Shown: positions 1 through 9,513 of the stretch, piece by piece
Layout: each line of letters starts with the position of its first letter
Numbering within the stretch: the first letter of the stretch is position 1
Source: Pontibacter burrus
GTDB lineage: Bacteria; Bacteroidota; Bacteroidia; Cytophagales; Hymenobacteraceae
Direction: 5' to 3'
Assembly: GCF_010686685.1 (NCBI RefSeq)
Contig: NZ_JAAGWD010000009.1
Location: 62,001-126,000, forward strand
Length of the DNA: 64,000 bases
Notes under the pieces: model-generated
Seen by the model: only the letters and a program-made list of their open reading frames with translations
Database searches by the model: none
What the model was told of the DNA's origin: nothing
Translations under genes and position numbers: made by a program

Positions 1-643
1 GCAGGTTTGAACGGAATTCACCTTCTTTTCCCTGACGCTTCATAGCACCTACTACTTCACCGTTCACCACAAACGCACGGATATCGGCACCGCCGGCTTC
101 TGATATAAATTCCTGCACTATAATGCGCGCCTTCAGGTTATGAAAAGCCTCTATTACCGATTCGGCTGCTTTGCGGGTTTCAGCTAAAACCACACCTAAG
201 CCTTGCGTACCTTCCAGCAGCTTTATTACCAACGGCGCACCACCAACCTCTTTTACAAGGCCTGAAGTTTCTTTGGAGTAGTTTGTAAAGGCTGTTTTAG
301 GCAAACCAAGCCCTGCACGCCCCAGAATCTGCAACGAGCGTAACTTATCCCTGGAGCGAACTATAGCCTGGGAATCTATAGCACTTTTTACTTTCATCAT
401 CTCGAACTGGCGCACTACGGCTGTACCGTAAAAGGTAACCGACGCCCCAATACGCGGTATAATGGCATCGATCCCCGTCAGTCGCTCTCCTTTGTAAAGA
501 ATGTGCGGATCGCCCTGTTCTATGATCAGGTCGCAGCGTAGGTGATCGAGCACTAAGGCCTCGTGCCCACGCTGCTCAATGGCCTCTACCAACCGGCGGG
601 TAGAGTACAACCTCGGATTGCGGGACAGAATGGCTATTTTCAT
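1..643 (-). CDS. rimK: RimK-type ATP-grasp ligase, C-terminus beyond window
   Basis: Reading the minus strand from the ATG at 643 gives [20 protein letters not shown], the typical start of RimK, the ATP-grasp ligase that adds glutamate residues to the C-terminus of ribosomal protein S6. About 214 codons are present, compared with roughly 300 in characterised RimK, so the last third lies off the left edge. Visible family features are the [11 protein letters not shown] segment, the ATP-grasp stretch [19 protein letters not shown] and the [18 protein letters not shown] segment. Its ATG overlaps the stop of the upstream protease gene by four bases (ATGA), so the two are surely co-translated. The pairing with a RimB-like protease matches rim operons known in other bacteria. 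Confidence 0.9.
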   Translation of the reverse strand, partial: MKIAILSRNPRLYSTRRLVEAIEQRGHEALVLDHLRCDLIIEQGDPHILYKGERLTGIDAIIPRIGASVTFYGTAVVRQFEMMKVKSAIDSQAIVRSRDKLRSLQILGRAGLGLPKTAFTNYSKETSGLVKEVGGAPLVIKLLEGTQGLGVVLAETRKAAESVIEAFHNLKARIIVQEFISEAGGADIRAFVVNGEVVGAMKRQGKEGEFRSNL

Positions 644-1134
644 AAATTGGTATTTTTCTGCTGTTGTTTGATTTTATACTTCTGCGCGACGTTTTTACGG
701 GAAACATCAACTATAAACCTGCTTTTTAAAAGCTTGCGCCCGATAAGTACGGGGTATTTCATGTCGCTGCGGTCGGAGAGCGAAAATTCGGCTTCTATTA
801 CTTCATCAAATAGCTTGATGGTTGTACGGATAACGTAACGTTCCTGCACTTCGCCAAAAGAACTTTTTATTTCACGCAGGTCGTACTCGGCAAAGCGTAG
901 CTTTTTGTGGTTGTACTGCGGATGTGACGGATCCAGCAGATCTACACAAATCAGCTTTCTGCCATCAGCTCCGGTTTCTTCGTGTATATCAGAGCAATGG
1001 ATAGCCGACGTGTAAGCACCGGTATCAATTTTAGCTTCTATCTCTTCTATATCCAGCTCCGGCAAAGCCACCATTTCACGGCGGCCAATTACCTTCTTGT
1101 CTGGCTTGGGAGTAAGTCTCTTTTCCTCTTTCAT
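640..1134 (-). CDS. RimB/RloA-like retropepsin-fold protease (Zn_protease family, PF05618)
   Basis: This 164-residue protein belongs to the family often labelled ATP-dependent zinc protease and now considered retropepsin-like. The diagnostic motif is [14 protein letters not shown] near residues 35-48, whose D-T-G resembles the aspartic protease active site. A second block, [17 protein letters not shown], lies near residues 128-144 and is typical of the family. It overlaps rimK by 4 bp and is upstream of it. In Pseudomonas a homologue (RimB) trims glutamates added by RimK, so the same role is inferred here. The spacer upstream (1135-1243) is AT-rich repeat DNA. Confidence 0.85.
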   Translation of the reverse strand: MKEEKRLTPKPDKKVIGRREMVALPELDIEEIEAKIDTGAYTSAIHCSDIHEETGADGRKLICVDLLDPSHPQYNHKKLRFAEYDLREIKSSFGEVQERYVIRTTIKLFDEVIEAEFSLSDRSDMKYPVLIGRKLLKSRFIVDVSRKNVAQKYKIKQQQKNTNL

Positions 1135-1243
1135 TAAATCTTTAATTATGAATTATGAATGCAGAATTATGAATTAACAGAAGTGCAATCTCATATAATG
1201 TACTTATTCTTCTCATTCATAATTCATAATTTATAATTCTTAA
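1135..1243. repeat. AT-rich micro-repeat (AATTATGAATTATGAAT type)
   Basis: The spacer between the protease gene and the sorbosone dehydrogenase gene holds repeated words related to AATTATGAATTATGAAT on one side and the inverse ATTCATAATTCATAATT on the other, forming a long AT-rich imperfect inverted repeat. The same word family occurs near 3478-3510 and 32958-32992. It is seen in sequence; the function is unknown. Confidence 0.7.
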
Positions 1244-2425
1244 TTACTTATTATAAGAGATGCGGTAGATCGCGTTATTATAGTCATCTGATACCAACAG
1301 CGCACCGTCAGGCATCACGATTACGTCTACCGGGCGGCCCCAGGCTTCTCTTCCCTGCAGCCAACCTTCAGCAAAAGGCTCATAGCTCACGGCATTACCA
1401 CGACCATCCAGTTCAACTTTCATCAGGCGGTAACCCAGCGGTTCTGAACGGTTCCAGGAGCCGTGCTCGGCTATAATGATTTGGTTCTTATACTGCTCCG
1501 GGAACATGTTGCCGGTATAAAATTTAAGCCCAAGCGAGGCCACGTGTGGTCCCAACTTTTGCACCGGTTTTACAAACTCATCGCATTTGCGGTCTTTGCC
1601 GAATTCAGGGTCAGCAATTTCGCCGGCGTGGCAGTACGGAAAGCCGAAGTGTAGTCCTTTTTTAGGAGCACGATTCAGCTCATCGGGTGGCATATTATCA
1701 CCCAACATGTCGCGGCCATTGTCTGTAAACCATAGCTCTTTTGTGTTCGGATGCCAGGTAAAGCCAACCGAGTTGCGTACGCCTTCTGCAAAAATCTCCA
1801 TGCCGGTGCCATCAGCATTCAGGCGGGTTATAGTTGCGTATACCGGGTTTTCTTCTTTACACACGTTGCAAGGCGCACCAACCGGAACGTATAATTTACC
1901 ATCAGGGCCAAAGGCGATGTATTTCCAACCGTGGTGCTCGTCGCTTGGGTATTTATCATACACTACTTCGTACTTCGGGTTGTTGCGCATGTTCTGCTCT
2001 ATCGCCGGAAACTTGATGATGCGGCTGATCTCGGCTACATACAGGTCGCCATCTTTCAGTGCAACGCCATTCGGAGATTTTAAGCCAGTAGCTATCGTTA
2101 TTGTCTCGTCGGCTTTTCCATCTTTGTCTTTGTCAACTATAGCAAACACCTTGTCGTTGCTGCGCGTGCCTACAAACAATACACCTGAAGGGCTCAGGGC
2201 CATAGAGCGGGCATTTTCTACATCCTTTGCATAATACTCGATCTTGAAGCCATCAGGTAGTTTTATCTTCGCCAGGCTCTCATCTACAGGCTCGCTTGGG
2301 TTGTCATTAGTAGCAGTAGACTCTGCCTGTTCATTTTCGTCTTTGGTTTCGGCACCAGAGTTACAGGCGGTGCAGAAAAGCAATGCAGCAAAGCTGAAAG
2401 CATAGAGGGTGTTGAAGTATTTCAT
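1244..2425 (-). CDS. PQQ-type glucose/sorbosone dehydrogenase family lipoprotein
   Basis: The 393-residue product starts with a lipoprotein signal (lipobox LFCTAC around residues 17-22) followed by an acidic, low-complexity linker to about residue 48. The rest reads as a six-bladed beta-propeller of the glucose/sorbosone dehydrogenase family. Visible propeller motifs include HHGWKYIAFGPDGKLYVPVG, AEGVRNSVGFTWHPNTKELW, FTDNGRDMLGD and IIAEHGSWNRSEPLGYRLM. Such proteins sit in the periplasm or on the outer membrane and are thought to oxidise sugars or aldoses using PQQ, but many members have no proven substrate. No PQQ synthesis genes are nearby. Confidence 0.85.
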   Translation of the reverse strand: MKYFNTLYAFSFAALLFCTACNSGAETKDENEQAESTATNDNPSEPVDESLAKIKLPDGFKIEYYAKDVENARSMALSPSGVLFVGTRSNDKVFAIVDKDKDGKADETITIATGLKSPNGVALKDGDLYVAEISRIIKFPAIEQNMRNNPKYEVVYDKYPSDEHHGWKYIAFGPDGKLYVPVGAPCNVCKEENPVYATITRLNADGTGMEIFAEGVRNSVGFTWHPNTKELWFTDNGRDMLGDNMPPDELNRAPKKGLHFGFPYCHAGEIADPEFGKDRKCDEFVKPVQKLGPHVASLGLKFYTGNMFPEQYKNQIIIAEHGSWNRSEPLGYRLMKVELDGRGNAVSYEPFAEGWLQGREAWGRPVDVIVMPDGALLVSDDYNNAIYRISYNK

Positions 2426-2661
2426 AGTGTTTAAGTTTAGAGAGAAGTTGCAAGTATAAAACTATAGTTTGAATAAGTATACTTTCCAGTGCAGGTATAG
2501 TTGGCAGAACTGATAATTAAGGAGACTTATCAGTTCGTCTGAACCGGGATTAAAGCAGATGAAGAGACTGGATGGATTTTCTATAAACTATAGTTAGCCA
2601 GCCTAAACTATAGTTTAGTAACTCTGATTGAAACAGAATTATTGAATCAGTATCCCGCTGG
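2426..2661. other. Spacer with several CTATAGTT palindromes
   Basis: The 236-bp spacer contains four or five forms of the abundant palindrome, including full AAACTATAGTTT forms near 2460 and 2607. No gene or clear terminator was recognised. Confidence 0.6.
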
Positions 2662-3474
2662 TTAATCCCTTGAATCACTGGTTCGTTTCTTATGCAGCAG
2701 TTCGGCTACATCGTGCAGCAGGTTTGAGTGGCCGGTTTTGAGTATTACCAGTTCGCCTTTATCTAAAGCACCCATAAATACTTTTACACGCTTTGGGGAT
2801 ATAATCTCGTCGTACTCACCCAGGAACATTGTAACCGGAATTGTGTGCTCGTTTAGTAAGCGCACGATCTGCCGGATGTCGAAATTAAGATCACGGAAAC
2901 CGATCCAGGAGCGGTACACGCGCAGGCGTTTGGCCGTGCTATCCATCTGATAATGCGCAAACCGGATAAGGCTTTTGTGTGCCAGGTTGTACTTGTTAAG
3001 CACCTGCAGAAACTTAAAGAAGGCCTTTGGCTTAATAACGGTGCGCTTAAATAGTTGCTGCATCCAGCCGGGGTAGGTGGCAATGTTGTACCAAAAACTT
3101 GTTTTAATGCCGTCCGGGGCAATCAGATAGAGTTCTTCTATGCGCTCGGGCATCTGCTCAACTAAGGTCAGGGCAAATTTACCACCCATGCTAAAACCCA
3201 TCACCGAAAAGCGCTCAATCTTGTACTTGTCTAAAAAGTGTTCGATTATCTGTTTCAGGAATCCTTTGCTAAGTGGCATATCGTCTTTGTGCAGGCGGCT
3301 GCCCCCATGAAAGAACAGGTCGAATGCATAAATGGTATAGTCGTGGCCAAGGGCCTGCTCCATCGGCAAATAATAGGAACTGCTCTGCCCATACCCATGG
3401 AAAGCCAGCAGCACTTTGCTCCCACTCCCGATCTTGCGGTAATGCAGTTTCGATTTATCCCTGATCAGATACAA
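2662..3474 (-). CDS. alpha/beta hydrolase
   Basis: This is a 270-residue alpha/beta-hydrolase. The nucleophile elbow is GFSMGG (Ser95), the probable acid is in GEYDEII (Asp222), and the probable catalytic His is in KTGHSNLLHD (His249). The oxyanion region is AFHGYGQSSSYY near residues 24-35. There is no signal peptide, so it is probably cytoplasmic. The substrate cannot be deduced from sequence. It stands alone between two repeat-bearing spacers. Confidence 0.85.
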   Translation of the reverse strand: MYLIRDKSKLHYRKIGSGSKVLLAFHGYGQSSSYYLPMEQALGHDYTIYAFDLFFHGGSRLHKDDMPLSKGFLKQIIEHFLDKYKIERFSVMGFSMGGKFALTLVEQMPERIEELYLIAPDGIKTSFWYNIATYPGWMQQLFKRTVIKPKAFFKFLQVLNKYNLAHKSLIRFAHYQMDSTAKRLRVYRSWIGFRDLNFDIRQIVRLLNEHTIPVTMFLGEYDEIISPKRVKVFMGALDKGELVILKTGHSNLLHDVAELLHKKRTSDSRD

Positions 3475-3686
3475 GTTTTAATTATGAATGATGAATTAAG
3501 AATTTTGAATGGTAATACTAAACTATAGTTTATTCGTCATGCATACAATTTAGTTGTCAGAACTATAGATTAATGCGGGGATTTTCTGATCGTCTGAGCG
3601 GGGATTAATGAGATTAACTAAAACCTATAGTTACGGTTTTAAAATCCTGTTCATCCATAAATCCTGTAATTCCTGATTCAGACAAA

Positions 3687-4229
3687 CTATAAGCGCGACA
3701 CGCCTCCTGACACGACAAATTTCATCACGTCGGAACTTGGCACGTTCAGGTAAGTTACATTGCGGCGGGGCACCAGGAAAAGCTCTCCCGAAAAGTTATA
3801 GGAGTGCGGAAAGTATACAGCCACTTTATCGTCTACACCTATAGTTTCCAGCACATCCTGCGTTACAAAACCCAGCTTGTGGTTATCAGAGTCTTCGCTC
3901 ATTTTTACCATCACCGGCTTATTAAACTTCTGGTTATCTCCCACAAAGGCATCAAACAGGTCGCGGATACTGGAATACACAATGCCAACCAAGGGCACTT
4001 TATGAAAAATACGCTCAGTAAGGATGATAAACGGCTTTACCAAAAAAGATGAACCGAGAAACCCAACCAGCGTCAGCAGAATCACCATCAGAAGGATACC
4101 CAACCCCGGAATGCCCAGGTCGAACATATCGTTCAGCCAGTCTATAATGGCCACCACTATCCAGACGGTGATGGTAAAAGGAGCTATGATCAGTAGTCCG
4201 TTAAGGAAATAACCGAGTAAACGTTTCAT
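3687..4229 (-). CDS. DUF502 family inner-membrane protein
   Basis: The 180-residue protein has two transmembrane segments (about residues 5-30 and 42-68) followed by a soluble domain with the family pattern GIVYSSIRDLFDAF (about 101-114), GFVTQD and AVYFPHSYNFSGELFLVPR. This order is characteristic of DUF502 proteins, which are widespread membrane proteins of unknown biochemical role. It lies downstream of ispH but is separated from it by a hairpin terminator at 4245-4270, so it may have its own promoter. Confidence 0.85.
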   Translation of the reverse strand: MKRLLGYFLNGLLIIAPFTITVWIVVAIIDWLNDMFDLGIPGLGILLMVILLTLVGFLGSSFLVKPFIILTERIFHKVPLVGIVYSSIRDLFDAFVGDNQKFNKPVMVKMSEDSDNHKLGFVTQDVLETIGVDDKVAVYFPHSYNFSGELFLVPRRNVTYLNVPSSDVMKFVVSGGVSRL

Positions 4230-4244
4230 GTTTTATAGTTCACA

Positions 4245-4270
4245 AAAAAGGCCTTGCCGAAGCAAAGCCT
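4245..4270 (-). terminator. Rho-independent terminator after ispH
   Basis: On the minus strand this reads AGGC-TTTGC-TTCG-GCAAG-GCCT followed by six T residues. It is a stable hairpin with a TTCG tetraloop located between ispH and the DUF502 gene. Confidence 0.8.
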
Positions 4271-4303
4271 AAATGTAGCAAAAAAGCTAATATATTATAG
4301 TTG

Positions 4304-5200
4304 CTATACTTGCCCGACAGGCTGATTCAGTTTTGCAATATGGTCTGCAACCTGCTGCATCAGCCACATTGGCGTTGAAGTTGCGCCACAAATACCCACG
4401 CTACCAGCATCAGAAAACCACTCAGGATCCAGCTCAGTCTCGTTCTCGATGAAGTAGCTGTTTGGGTTGTGCTGCTTACATACGCTGTACAAAGCCTTAC
4501 CGTTCGAGCTTTTTTTACCGCTTACAAACACCAGCACATCATGCTCTGTAGAGAACTTGGCGAGTTGCGGCTCGCGGTTCGATACCTGGCGACAAATGCT
4601 GTCGTTGGCGTCAAATTCCGGTTGTGTGCTGTCTTGGTTTGCCTGCGCAATACGCTCTTCTATCAGGGCTTTAATATGGTAAAAGCCTTTGGTGCTCTTA
4701 GTTGTCTGACTGAAAAGTGTAACCGGGCGCGTAAAGTCGATCTTTTCCAGGTCTTCTTCCGTGGTAACTATAATGGCTTCGTCGCGGGTTTGCCCCGCCA
4801 GGCCAATTACTTCGGCGTGTCCTACCTGACCATAGATCACAATCTGGCCGTTATCTTCTTTAATAGAATCAAAAGCATGCTTTACACGGTTCTGTAGTTT
4901 TAGCACCACCGGGCAGCTGGCATCAATCAACTCTAAGTTATTCTCCAGTGCAATCTGGTATGTTTCAGGTGGCTCACCGTGTGCGCGAATCAGCACTTTG
5001 CAATCGCGCAGGTTACGCAGTTCTTCACGGTCAATTACGCGCAGGCCCTTTTTGTAAAGGCGCTGCACTTCCATGCTGTTGTGTACTATATCACCGAGGC
5101 AGTATAGTTCTTCTACATGCTCCATCTCGTCTTCTGCCATTTGTATGGCAAACTCTACGCCGAAGCAGTAACCTGAATTTTTATCTATGGTGATGTTCAT
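4304..5200 (-). CDS. ispH: 4-hydroxy-3-methylbut-2-enyl diphosphate reductase
   Basis: IspH (LytB) is the iron-sulfur enzyme of the last step of the methylerythritol phosphate pathway, giving IPP and DMAPP. The 298-residue sequence keeps the three cluster-binding cysteines: Cys12 (SGYCFGV), Cys96 (DASCPVV) and Cys203 (DSICRQVSNRE). The family motif IRAHGEPPET lies near residues 71-80. Length is normal for the family. It follows cmk with a 14-bp gap, an arrangement that recurs in Bacteroidota, so the two are probably one operon ending at the 4245-4270 hairpin. Confidence 0.97.
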   Translation of the reverse strand: MNITIDKNSGYCFGVEFAIQMAEDEMEHVEELYCLGDIVHNSMEVQRLYKKGLRVIDREELRNLRDCKVLIRAHGEPPETYQIALENNLELIDASCPVVLKLQNRVKHAFDSIKEDNGQIVIYGQVGHAEVIGLAGQTRDEAIIVTTEEDLEKIDFTRPVTLFSQTTKSTKGFYHIKALIEERIAQANQDSTQPEFDANDSICRQVSNREPQLAKFSTEHDVLVFVSGKKSSNGKALYSVCKQHNPNSYFIENETELDPEWFSDAGSVGICGATSTPMWLMQQVADHIAKLNQPVGQV

Positions 5201-5214
5201 AACCTATAATTTTT

Positions 5215-5922
5215 TTAGCTCTGCTGCTCTACAGCATACTTTTGTTCAAGCAACTTCGATGCCACCTTATGCATCACAAATTCCACCTGCTCGTCTATCG
5301 TCATATGCGACGTATCCAGCAAATCAGCATCATCGGCACGGCGTAATGGGCTTTCGGCACGTGTAGAGTCAATATGATCACGCTTCTGCAGGTTTTCCTT
5401 TATATCATCCAGGTTCACCAGCTGCTTTTTAGCTAACAGTTCCTGCTGGCGGCGCCTGGCTCTGGTATCCACGTCGGCAGTCATAAAGATCTTCACTTCC
5501 GCATCCGGGAACACGGCGGTACCAATATCACGGCCGTCCATTACCACCCCACGGCGCTTGCCCATTTTCTGTTGCTGCGCCACCATGGCACGGCGTACTT
5601 CAGCTACCACACTTACTTCGCTTACCTGGTTAGAGATATACATTTTGCGTATCTCATCTTCCACGTTCAGGCCGTTCAGATACGTTTCGTTGCGCAGCGT
5701 TTTAGGATTATAATGGAACGTGATGTCGATGTTGTTTAACGCATCCTTTATCTCCTTCGGGTTGGTAAGCGACACATGGTGATCCAGGAAATACAGCGTA
5801 ACCGCCCGGTACATAGCGCCGGTATCGATGTAGGCATAGCCTAGCTCGGCAGCTACCTGTTTGGCCGTAGTACTTTTACCGCACGAGGAATGGCCATCTA
5901 AAGCGATCACGATTTTTTTCAT
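5215..5922 (-). CDS. cmk: cytidylate kinase
   Basis: Cmk phosphorylates CMP and dCMP. The 235-residue protein shows the P-loop GHSSCGKST (residues 10-18), the YIDTGAMYRAVTLY substrate-site motif (about 31-44), and the VMDGRDIGTAVFPDAEVKIF motif near residue 130. Length is typical. It is the first gene of a likely cmk-ispH operon. The gene upstream (small lipoprotein, minus strand) ends 18 bp before it and could be part of the same transcript. Confidence 0.96.
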   Translation of the reverse strand: MKKIVIALDGHSSCGKSTTAKQVAAELGYAYIDTGAMYRAVTLYFLDHHVSLTNPKEIKDALNNIDITFHYNPKTLRNETYLNGLNVEDEIRKMYISNQVSEVSVVAEVRRAMVAQQQKMGKRRGVVMDGRDIGTAVFPDAEVKIFMTADVDTRARRRQQELLAKKQLVNLDDIKENLQKRDHIDSTRAESPLRRADDADLLDTSHMTIDEQVEFVMHKVASKLLEQKYAVEQQS

Positions 5923-5940
5923 AAAGGGAGAGCGTAAAAT

Positions 5941-6096
5941 TTAATTGGAATCGCAAGGGCAAGGTGCTTTGCCGCGCTTGCTCATTTTCTGGTATTTAGC
6001 CGTTTTTTTCTGCTGTGCGGTCTTCTGGCTGCACCCGGCCAGCGAGCCGGAAGCCAAAACGCATGCTATTACCATGTATGAAATTATCTTTCTCAA
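5941..6096 (-). CDS. small lipoprotein, hypothetical
   Basis: A TTG start at 6096 gives a 51-residue product with a good lipoprotein signal: a charged start (RKIISY), a hydrophobic stretch and the lipobox SLAGC. An ATG start at 6075 is possible but would lack the positive N-terminal charge. The mature part is very short, lysine-rich and ends in PCPCDSN. Function is unknown. Small lysine-rich lipoproteins like this are common in Bacteroidota. A longer open frame reaching 6147 exists but its first 17 residues do not look like a signal. Confidence 0.6.
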   Translation of the reverse strand: MRKIISYMVIACVLASGSLAGCSQKTAQQKKTAKYQKMSKRGKAPCPCDSN

Positions 6097-6181
6097 AACG
6101 ACTGACTTTAATGCAAATATAAAGTAATTTACGGGTTCGAGCCCCATTTACAGGCAATTTAATAAACTAATACCAGATACC

Positions 6182-7819
6182 ATGCAGGCAGCCTATACCG
6201 TTTCCGGTCGCATTATAGACATACACAACAAAGCGATATTTGAAGGTACAGTTCAAGTTGCAAACGGCCGCATTTCTAAAATAGTTCGTGAAGCCACCAC
6301 GGCTACAAATTATATTTTACCCGGTTTTGTAGATGCTCACGTGCACGTAGAAAGCTCGATGCTGGTACCCAGTGAATTTGCACGCCTGGCCGTAGTGCAC
6401 GGAAATATAGCTACCATTTCAGACCCGCACGAGATAGGCAATGTGCTTGGTGTGAAAGGTGTGGAGTACATGATCGAGAATGGCAAAAAGACTCCTTTCA
6501 AGTTCTACTTCGGAGCACCGTCGTGCGTGCCTGCCACTCCTTTTGAGACGGCCGGTGCAGAGATAACGGCTGCTGACATAGAAGAATTGTTTAAGCGTGA
6601 CGAGATCGTGTACTTAGCCGAAATGATGAACTGGCCCGGCGTACTGCACCGCGACCCAGTAGTGATGGAGAAGATTGAGCTGGCCAAGAAGTATGGCAAA
6701 GCAGTTGACGGACACGCACCAGGCTTAATGGGCGAACAAGCCAAACTATACGCCTCTGCCGGCATCACGACAGACCACGAATGCTTTACCGCCGAAGAAG
6801 CGCTGGACAAACTGGCTGTAGGCATGAAGATACTGATACGCGAAGGCAGCGCCGCCAAGAACTTTGAAGCGCTTATTCCGCTTTTGCCGGAGCATTACAA
6901 CAACATCATGTTCTGCTCCGACGACAAACATCCGGATAACTTAGTTGAAGGCCACATCAACCTGCTGGTAAAACGCGCACTGGCAAAAGGCAACGATCTG
7001 TTTCATGTGCTGCAGGCGGCTTGTGTAAATCCGGTGGAGCACTACAACATGAAGGTTGGCTTACTAAGAGAAAATGACCCTGCCGATTTTATAGTTGTAG
7101 ACGACCTCGATAACTTTAACGTACTGGCCACTTACATTAACGGCGAAAAAGTAGCTGAGAATGGTAAGTCAAATATCGCTTTCACTGAGAGTGAAACTAT
7201 AAACAACTTCAACACCAGCTCTAAAACTATAGACCAGTTCCAGGTGCCGGCTGCAAATGCGCACAGGATACGTGTGATCGAAGCTTTCGACGGGCAACTG
7301 ATCACTAAAGAAGGTATTGTTACACCTAAGATCGAGAACGGGGTTATAGTTTCGGATGTAGCCAATGATGTGCTGAAGATAACGGTAGTAAACCGGTATG
7401 AAGAAGCAGCGCCGGCTGTGGCTTTTATCAAGAATATCGGTCTAAAATCCGGAGCTATTGCTTCGTCGGTTGGGCACGATTCGCATAACATTATAGCGGT
7501 GGGTGTGGATGATGAAAGTATAACCCGTGCGGTGAACCTGATCATCGGTGCAAAAGGCGGCGTTTCGGCGGTTGATGGTGAAAAAGAGCAGTTGTTGCCC
7601 TTGCCAGTGGCCGGCATTATGTCGGCGGAAGATGGCTACAAAGTGGCGGAAGCCTACTCAACCATAGACAGAATGAGCAAGGAAATGGGCAGTAACCTGG
7701 CATCGCCGTTCATGACACTTTCCTTTATGGCCCTGCTGGTTATTCCATCACTCAAGCTCAGCGACAAAGGTTTATTTAACGGCGATACGTTTTCGTTCGT
7801 ACCTGTAACAGAAGCATAA
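6182..7819 (+). CDS. ade: adenine deaminase
   Basis: The 545-residue protein is an amidohydrolase of the adenine deaminase (AdeC) family, converting adenine to hypoxanthine for purine salvage. Visible family motifs are [14 protein letters not shown] (about 49-62) with the metal-binding Hx[30 protein letters not shown], and [11 protein letters not shown]. The C-terminal half has [14 protein letters not shown] and [10 protein letters not shown], also typical. It begins 35 bp after the divergent small lipoprotein frame and is followed 31 bp later by a TauE-type transporter, so the two may be co-transcribed. Confidence 0.95.
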   Translation: MQAAYTVSGRIIDIHNKAIFEGTVQVANGRISKIVREATTATNYILPGFVDAHVHVESSMLVPSEFARLAVVHGNIATISDPHEIGNVLGVKGVEYMIENGKKTPFKFYFGAPSCVPATPFETAGAEITAADIEELFKRDEIVYLAEMMNWPGVLHRDPVVMEKIELAKKYGKAVDGHAPGLMGEQAKLYASAGITTDHECFTAEEALDKLAVGMKILIREGSAAKNFEALIPLLPEHYNNIMFCSDDKHPDNLVEGHINLLVKRALAKGNDLFHVLQAACVNPVEHYNMKVGLLRENDPADFIVVDDLDNFNVLATYINGEKVAENGKSNIAFTESETINNFNTSSKTIDQFQVPAANAHRIRVIEAFDGQLITKEGIVTPKIENGVIVSDVANDVLKITVVNRYEEAAPAVAFIKNIGLKSGAIASSVGHDSHNIIAVGVDDESITRAVNLIIGAKGGVSAVDGEKEQLLPLPVAGIMSAEDGYKVAEAYSTIDRMSKEMGSNLASPFMTLSFMALLVIPSLKLSDKGLFNGDTFSFVPVTEA

Positions 7820-7850
7820 CAAAAGTCCGTGGCTATAGGCCCGGTTATAC

Positions 7851-8699
7851 ATGGAGGAGTTACTCATTTTCTTTATTGGGATGCTGGTGAGTGGTTTCGG
7901 TACCGTCATTGGGTTCGGAGGTGGCGTTTTTATGGTGCCTATCCTCATTATCTTCTTCGGGTATAACATCGAAATAGCCATCGGGTCAACTATGGCAGCG
8001 CTGGTTCCAGCTTCCTTTATCGCTTCTATCTTCAACCTGCGCGACAAAACAATAGATTACCTTGTAGGGACTTTAATTCAACTGCCTGCTATTGCCGGCA
8101 CGGTGCTGGGTGCTTTTTTAGTAGCTTTTCTGCCGGTATTTAAGTTGCAGCTCATATTTGCCATTTTTGTTATTATAGTTGGCGTGTCTATGATCAGGCC
8201 CAAAAAGCAAAAGCAATACGACCCACATGGCGGAATGATGTACCGCCTGCGACGTGTGCCTACCACTTTCATCCGGAAAAACAAGGCTAAACAACTGGCT
8301 TACAGACTAAACGGTGGTGTTGTAACAACGCTGGGCTTTGGCTCGGGAATAATGGCAGGGCTTTTCGGGATTGGTGGCGGCTTTGTGCAGACCCCTATGA
8401 TGATCAAGCTCTTCCGGATACCGGTCCAGATTGCAACGTCTACTTCCCTGTTTATACTGGTGATTACCAGCTTTACAGGTTTCATAAGTCACTATTTGCT
8501 GGGGAATGTGCTCTGGAGCCGTAGTTTACCTTTAATGGCAGCTTTTGCACTGGGCGCACTGGGTGGCAACATTTATAAGCAACGCTGCGGTAAGCTCAAC
8601 AACATGGAAACCATGATCGGGATCGGATTATTTCTGGCTGGCTTTGGTGTACTACTCAACCTGATTCTTAAATCAAACGATATCAGCTTCTCCTTCTAA
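7851..8699 (+). CDS. TauE/SafE family (TSUP) anion exporter
   Basis: The 282-residue protein is almost entirely hydrophobic with about eight predicted membrane segments. It carries the duplicated glycine-rich signatures of the TauE/SafE family: GFGTVIGFGGGVFMVPIL near residues 15-32 and GFGSGIMAGLFGIGGGFVQT near 162-181. Members export sulfite, sulfoacetate or other small organosulfur anions, but the substrate here cannot be told. It sits 31 bp downstream of adenine deaminase on the same strand. Confidence 0.88.
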   Translation: MEELLIFFIGMLVSGFGTVIGFGGGVFMVPILIIFFGYNIEIAIGSTMAALVPASFIASIFNLRDKTIDYLVGTLIQLPAIAGTVLGAFLVAFLPVFKLQLIFAIFVIIVGVSMIRPKKQKQYDPHGGMMYRLRRVPTTFIRKNKAKQLAYRLNGGVVTTLGFGSGIMAGLFGIGGGFVQTPMMIKLFRIPVQIATSTSLFILVITSFTGFISHYLLGNVLWSRSLPLMAAFALGALGGNIYKQRCGKLNNMETMIGIGLFLAGFGVLLNLILKSNDISFSF

Positions 8700-8754
8700 A
8701 ACACCAAAGCCCCTGGATTTGCAGAGGCTCAATTATAGTTACTCAAAAAAGACT

Positions 8755-9195
8755 TTATATTTCTCCGGCTGCTTTACCAGAAAGGTGCTTGCTAAGCAGT
8801 TTGTTTAATTTATCAGCAGTAAGCGGCTTAGTGATATATTCGGCGGAGTACTTTGTTACAGTATCTGTATCCTGGGGGTGAGTTGATGTAGTAAGCACTA
8901 CCATGGTTATGCCTTTTCGGAAGTCAGGGTTCAGGCGTTCGTACAAATCCAGCAGTTCAAACCCATCCATTACAGGCATATTTATGTCCAGAAAGATAAG
9001 TTCCGGCTTAAAGTAATCGCGGCTACCGGGGTCGTAGTTATTGTTGCTTACATTGTACAGATAATCAAATGCCTGTTTACCGTTTACAAATGTATGCACA
9101 TGATCAGTCAACTGCATTCTGTCCAGCAGGCGCTGGTTCAGAAAATTAGTTGTCTCATCATCATCAATAAGTAATATTCCGGAAAGTTTCTTCAT
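8755..9195 (-). CDS. single-domain response regulator (CheY-like)
   Basis: The 146-residue protein is a stand-alone receiver domain. The acidic pocket is DDDE (11-14), the phosphoacceptor is Asp70 in IFLDINMPVMDG, the conserved Thr is in VLTTST and the Lys is in ITKPL. There is no output domain. In Cytophagales such proteins usually work with hybrid histidine kinases encoded elsewhere. No kinase is adjacent. Confidence 0.9.
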   Translation of the reverse strand: MKKLSGILLIDDDETTNFLNQRLLDRMQLTDHVHTFVNGKQAFDYLYNVSNNNYDPGSRDYFKPELIFLDINMPVMDGFELLDLYERLNPDFRKGITMVVLTTSTHPQDTDTVTKYSAEYITKPLTADKLNKLLSKHLSGKAAGEI

Positions 9196-9244
9196 CTTAA
9201 GACTTTGTCACTCAAATCCTATACGATAGTAATCAGATTTACTG

Positions 9245-9252
9245 CAAAGGTA
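9245..9252 (-). promoter_or_regulatory. Probable -7 box (TACCTTTG) of the response regulator gene
   Basis: On the minus strand this is TACCTTTG, matching the Bacteroidota -7 consensus TAnnTTTG. It is about 50 bp upstream of the start codon. No TTTG -33 box is seen at the expected distance, so support is partial. Confidence 0.45.
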
Positions 9253-9460
9253 TTTAATAGTTAATTAAAATTCCCCCTAAACCTACACTAATTATACAGG
9301 CAAGTCCTTTTTACTACATTTCTGGCAGATTACGGCAGTATTTTAGTACAACGGACTAATGTACAAATCTGATCAGAATGTAAGCAACTGCAGGGTTAAG
9401 TATAAATGCAAACTATAGCGTAATGTGCAAAAGCTATACCGGGATTCTAATATAGAGATA

Positions 9461-9487
9461 AAAAAAGCCCGAACCTACTGCCGGGCC
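9461..9487 (-). terminator. Terminator of the CBS-like gene is not here; hairpin between genes, minus-strand T tract
   Basis: The inverted pair GCCCG/CGGGC with a 10-base loop is followed on the minus strand by a run of T residues. It lies just past the stop of the CBS-like gene (stop near 9514), so despite the cautious label it is best read as that gene's terminator. Confidence 0.75.
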
Positions 9488-9513
9488 TTTCTTATTGTTT
9501 CTATATGTTATAG

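Larger units (their letters stand above)
9196..9513. other. Intergenic stretch, promoter and terminator only
   Basis: This 318-bp stretch contains no gene that I can support. It holds a -7-like box for the response regulator near 9245-9252, two palindrome copies and the terminator at 9461-9487. Confidence 0.6.
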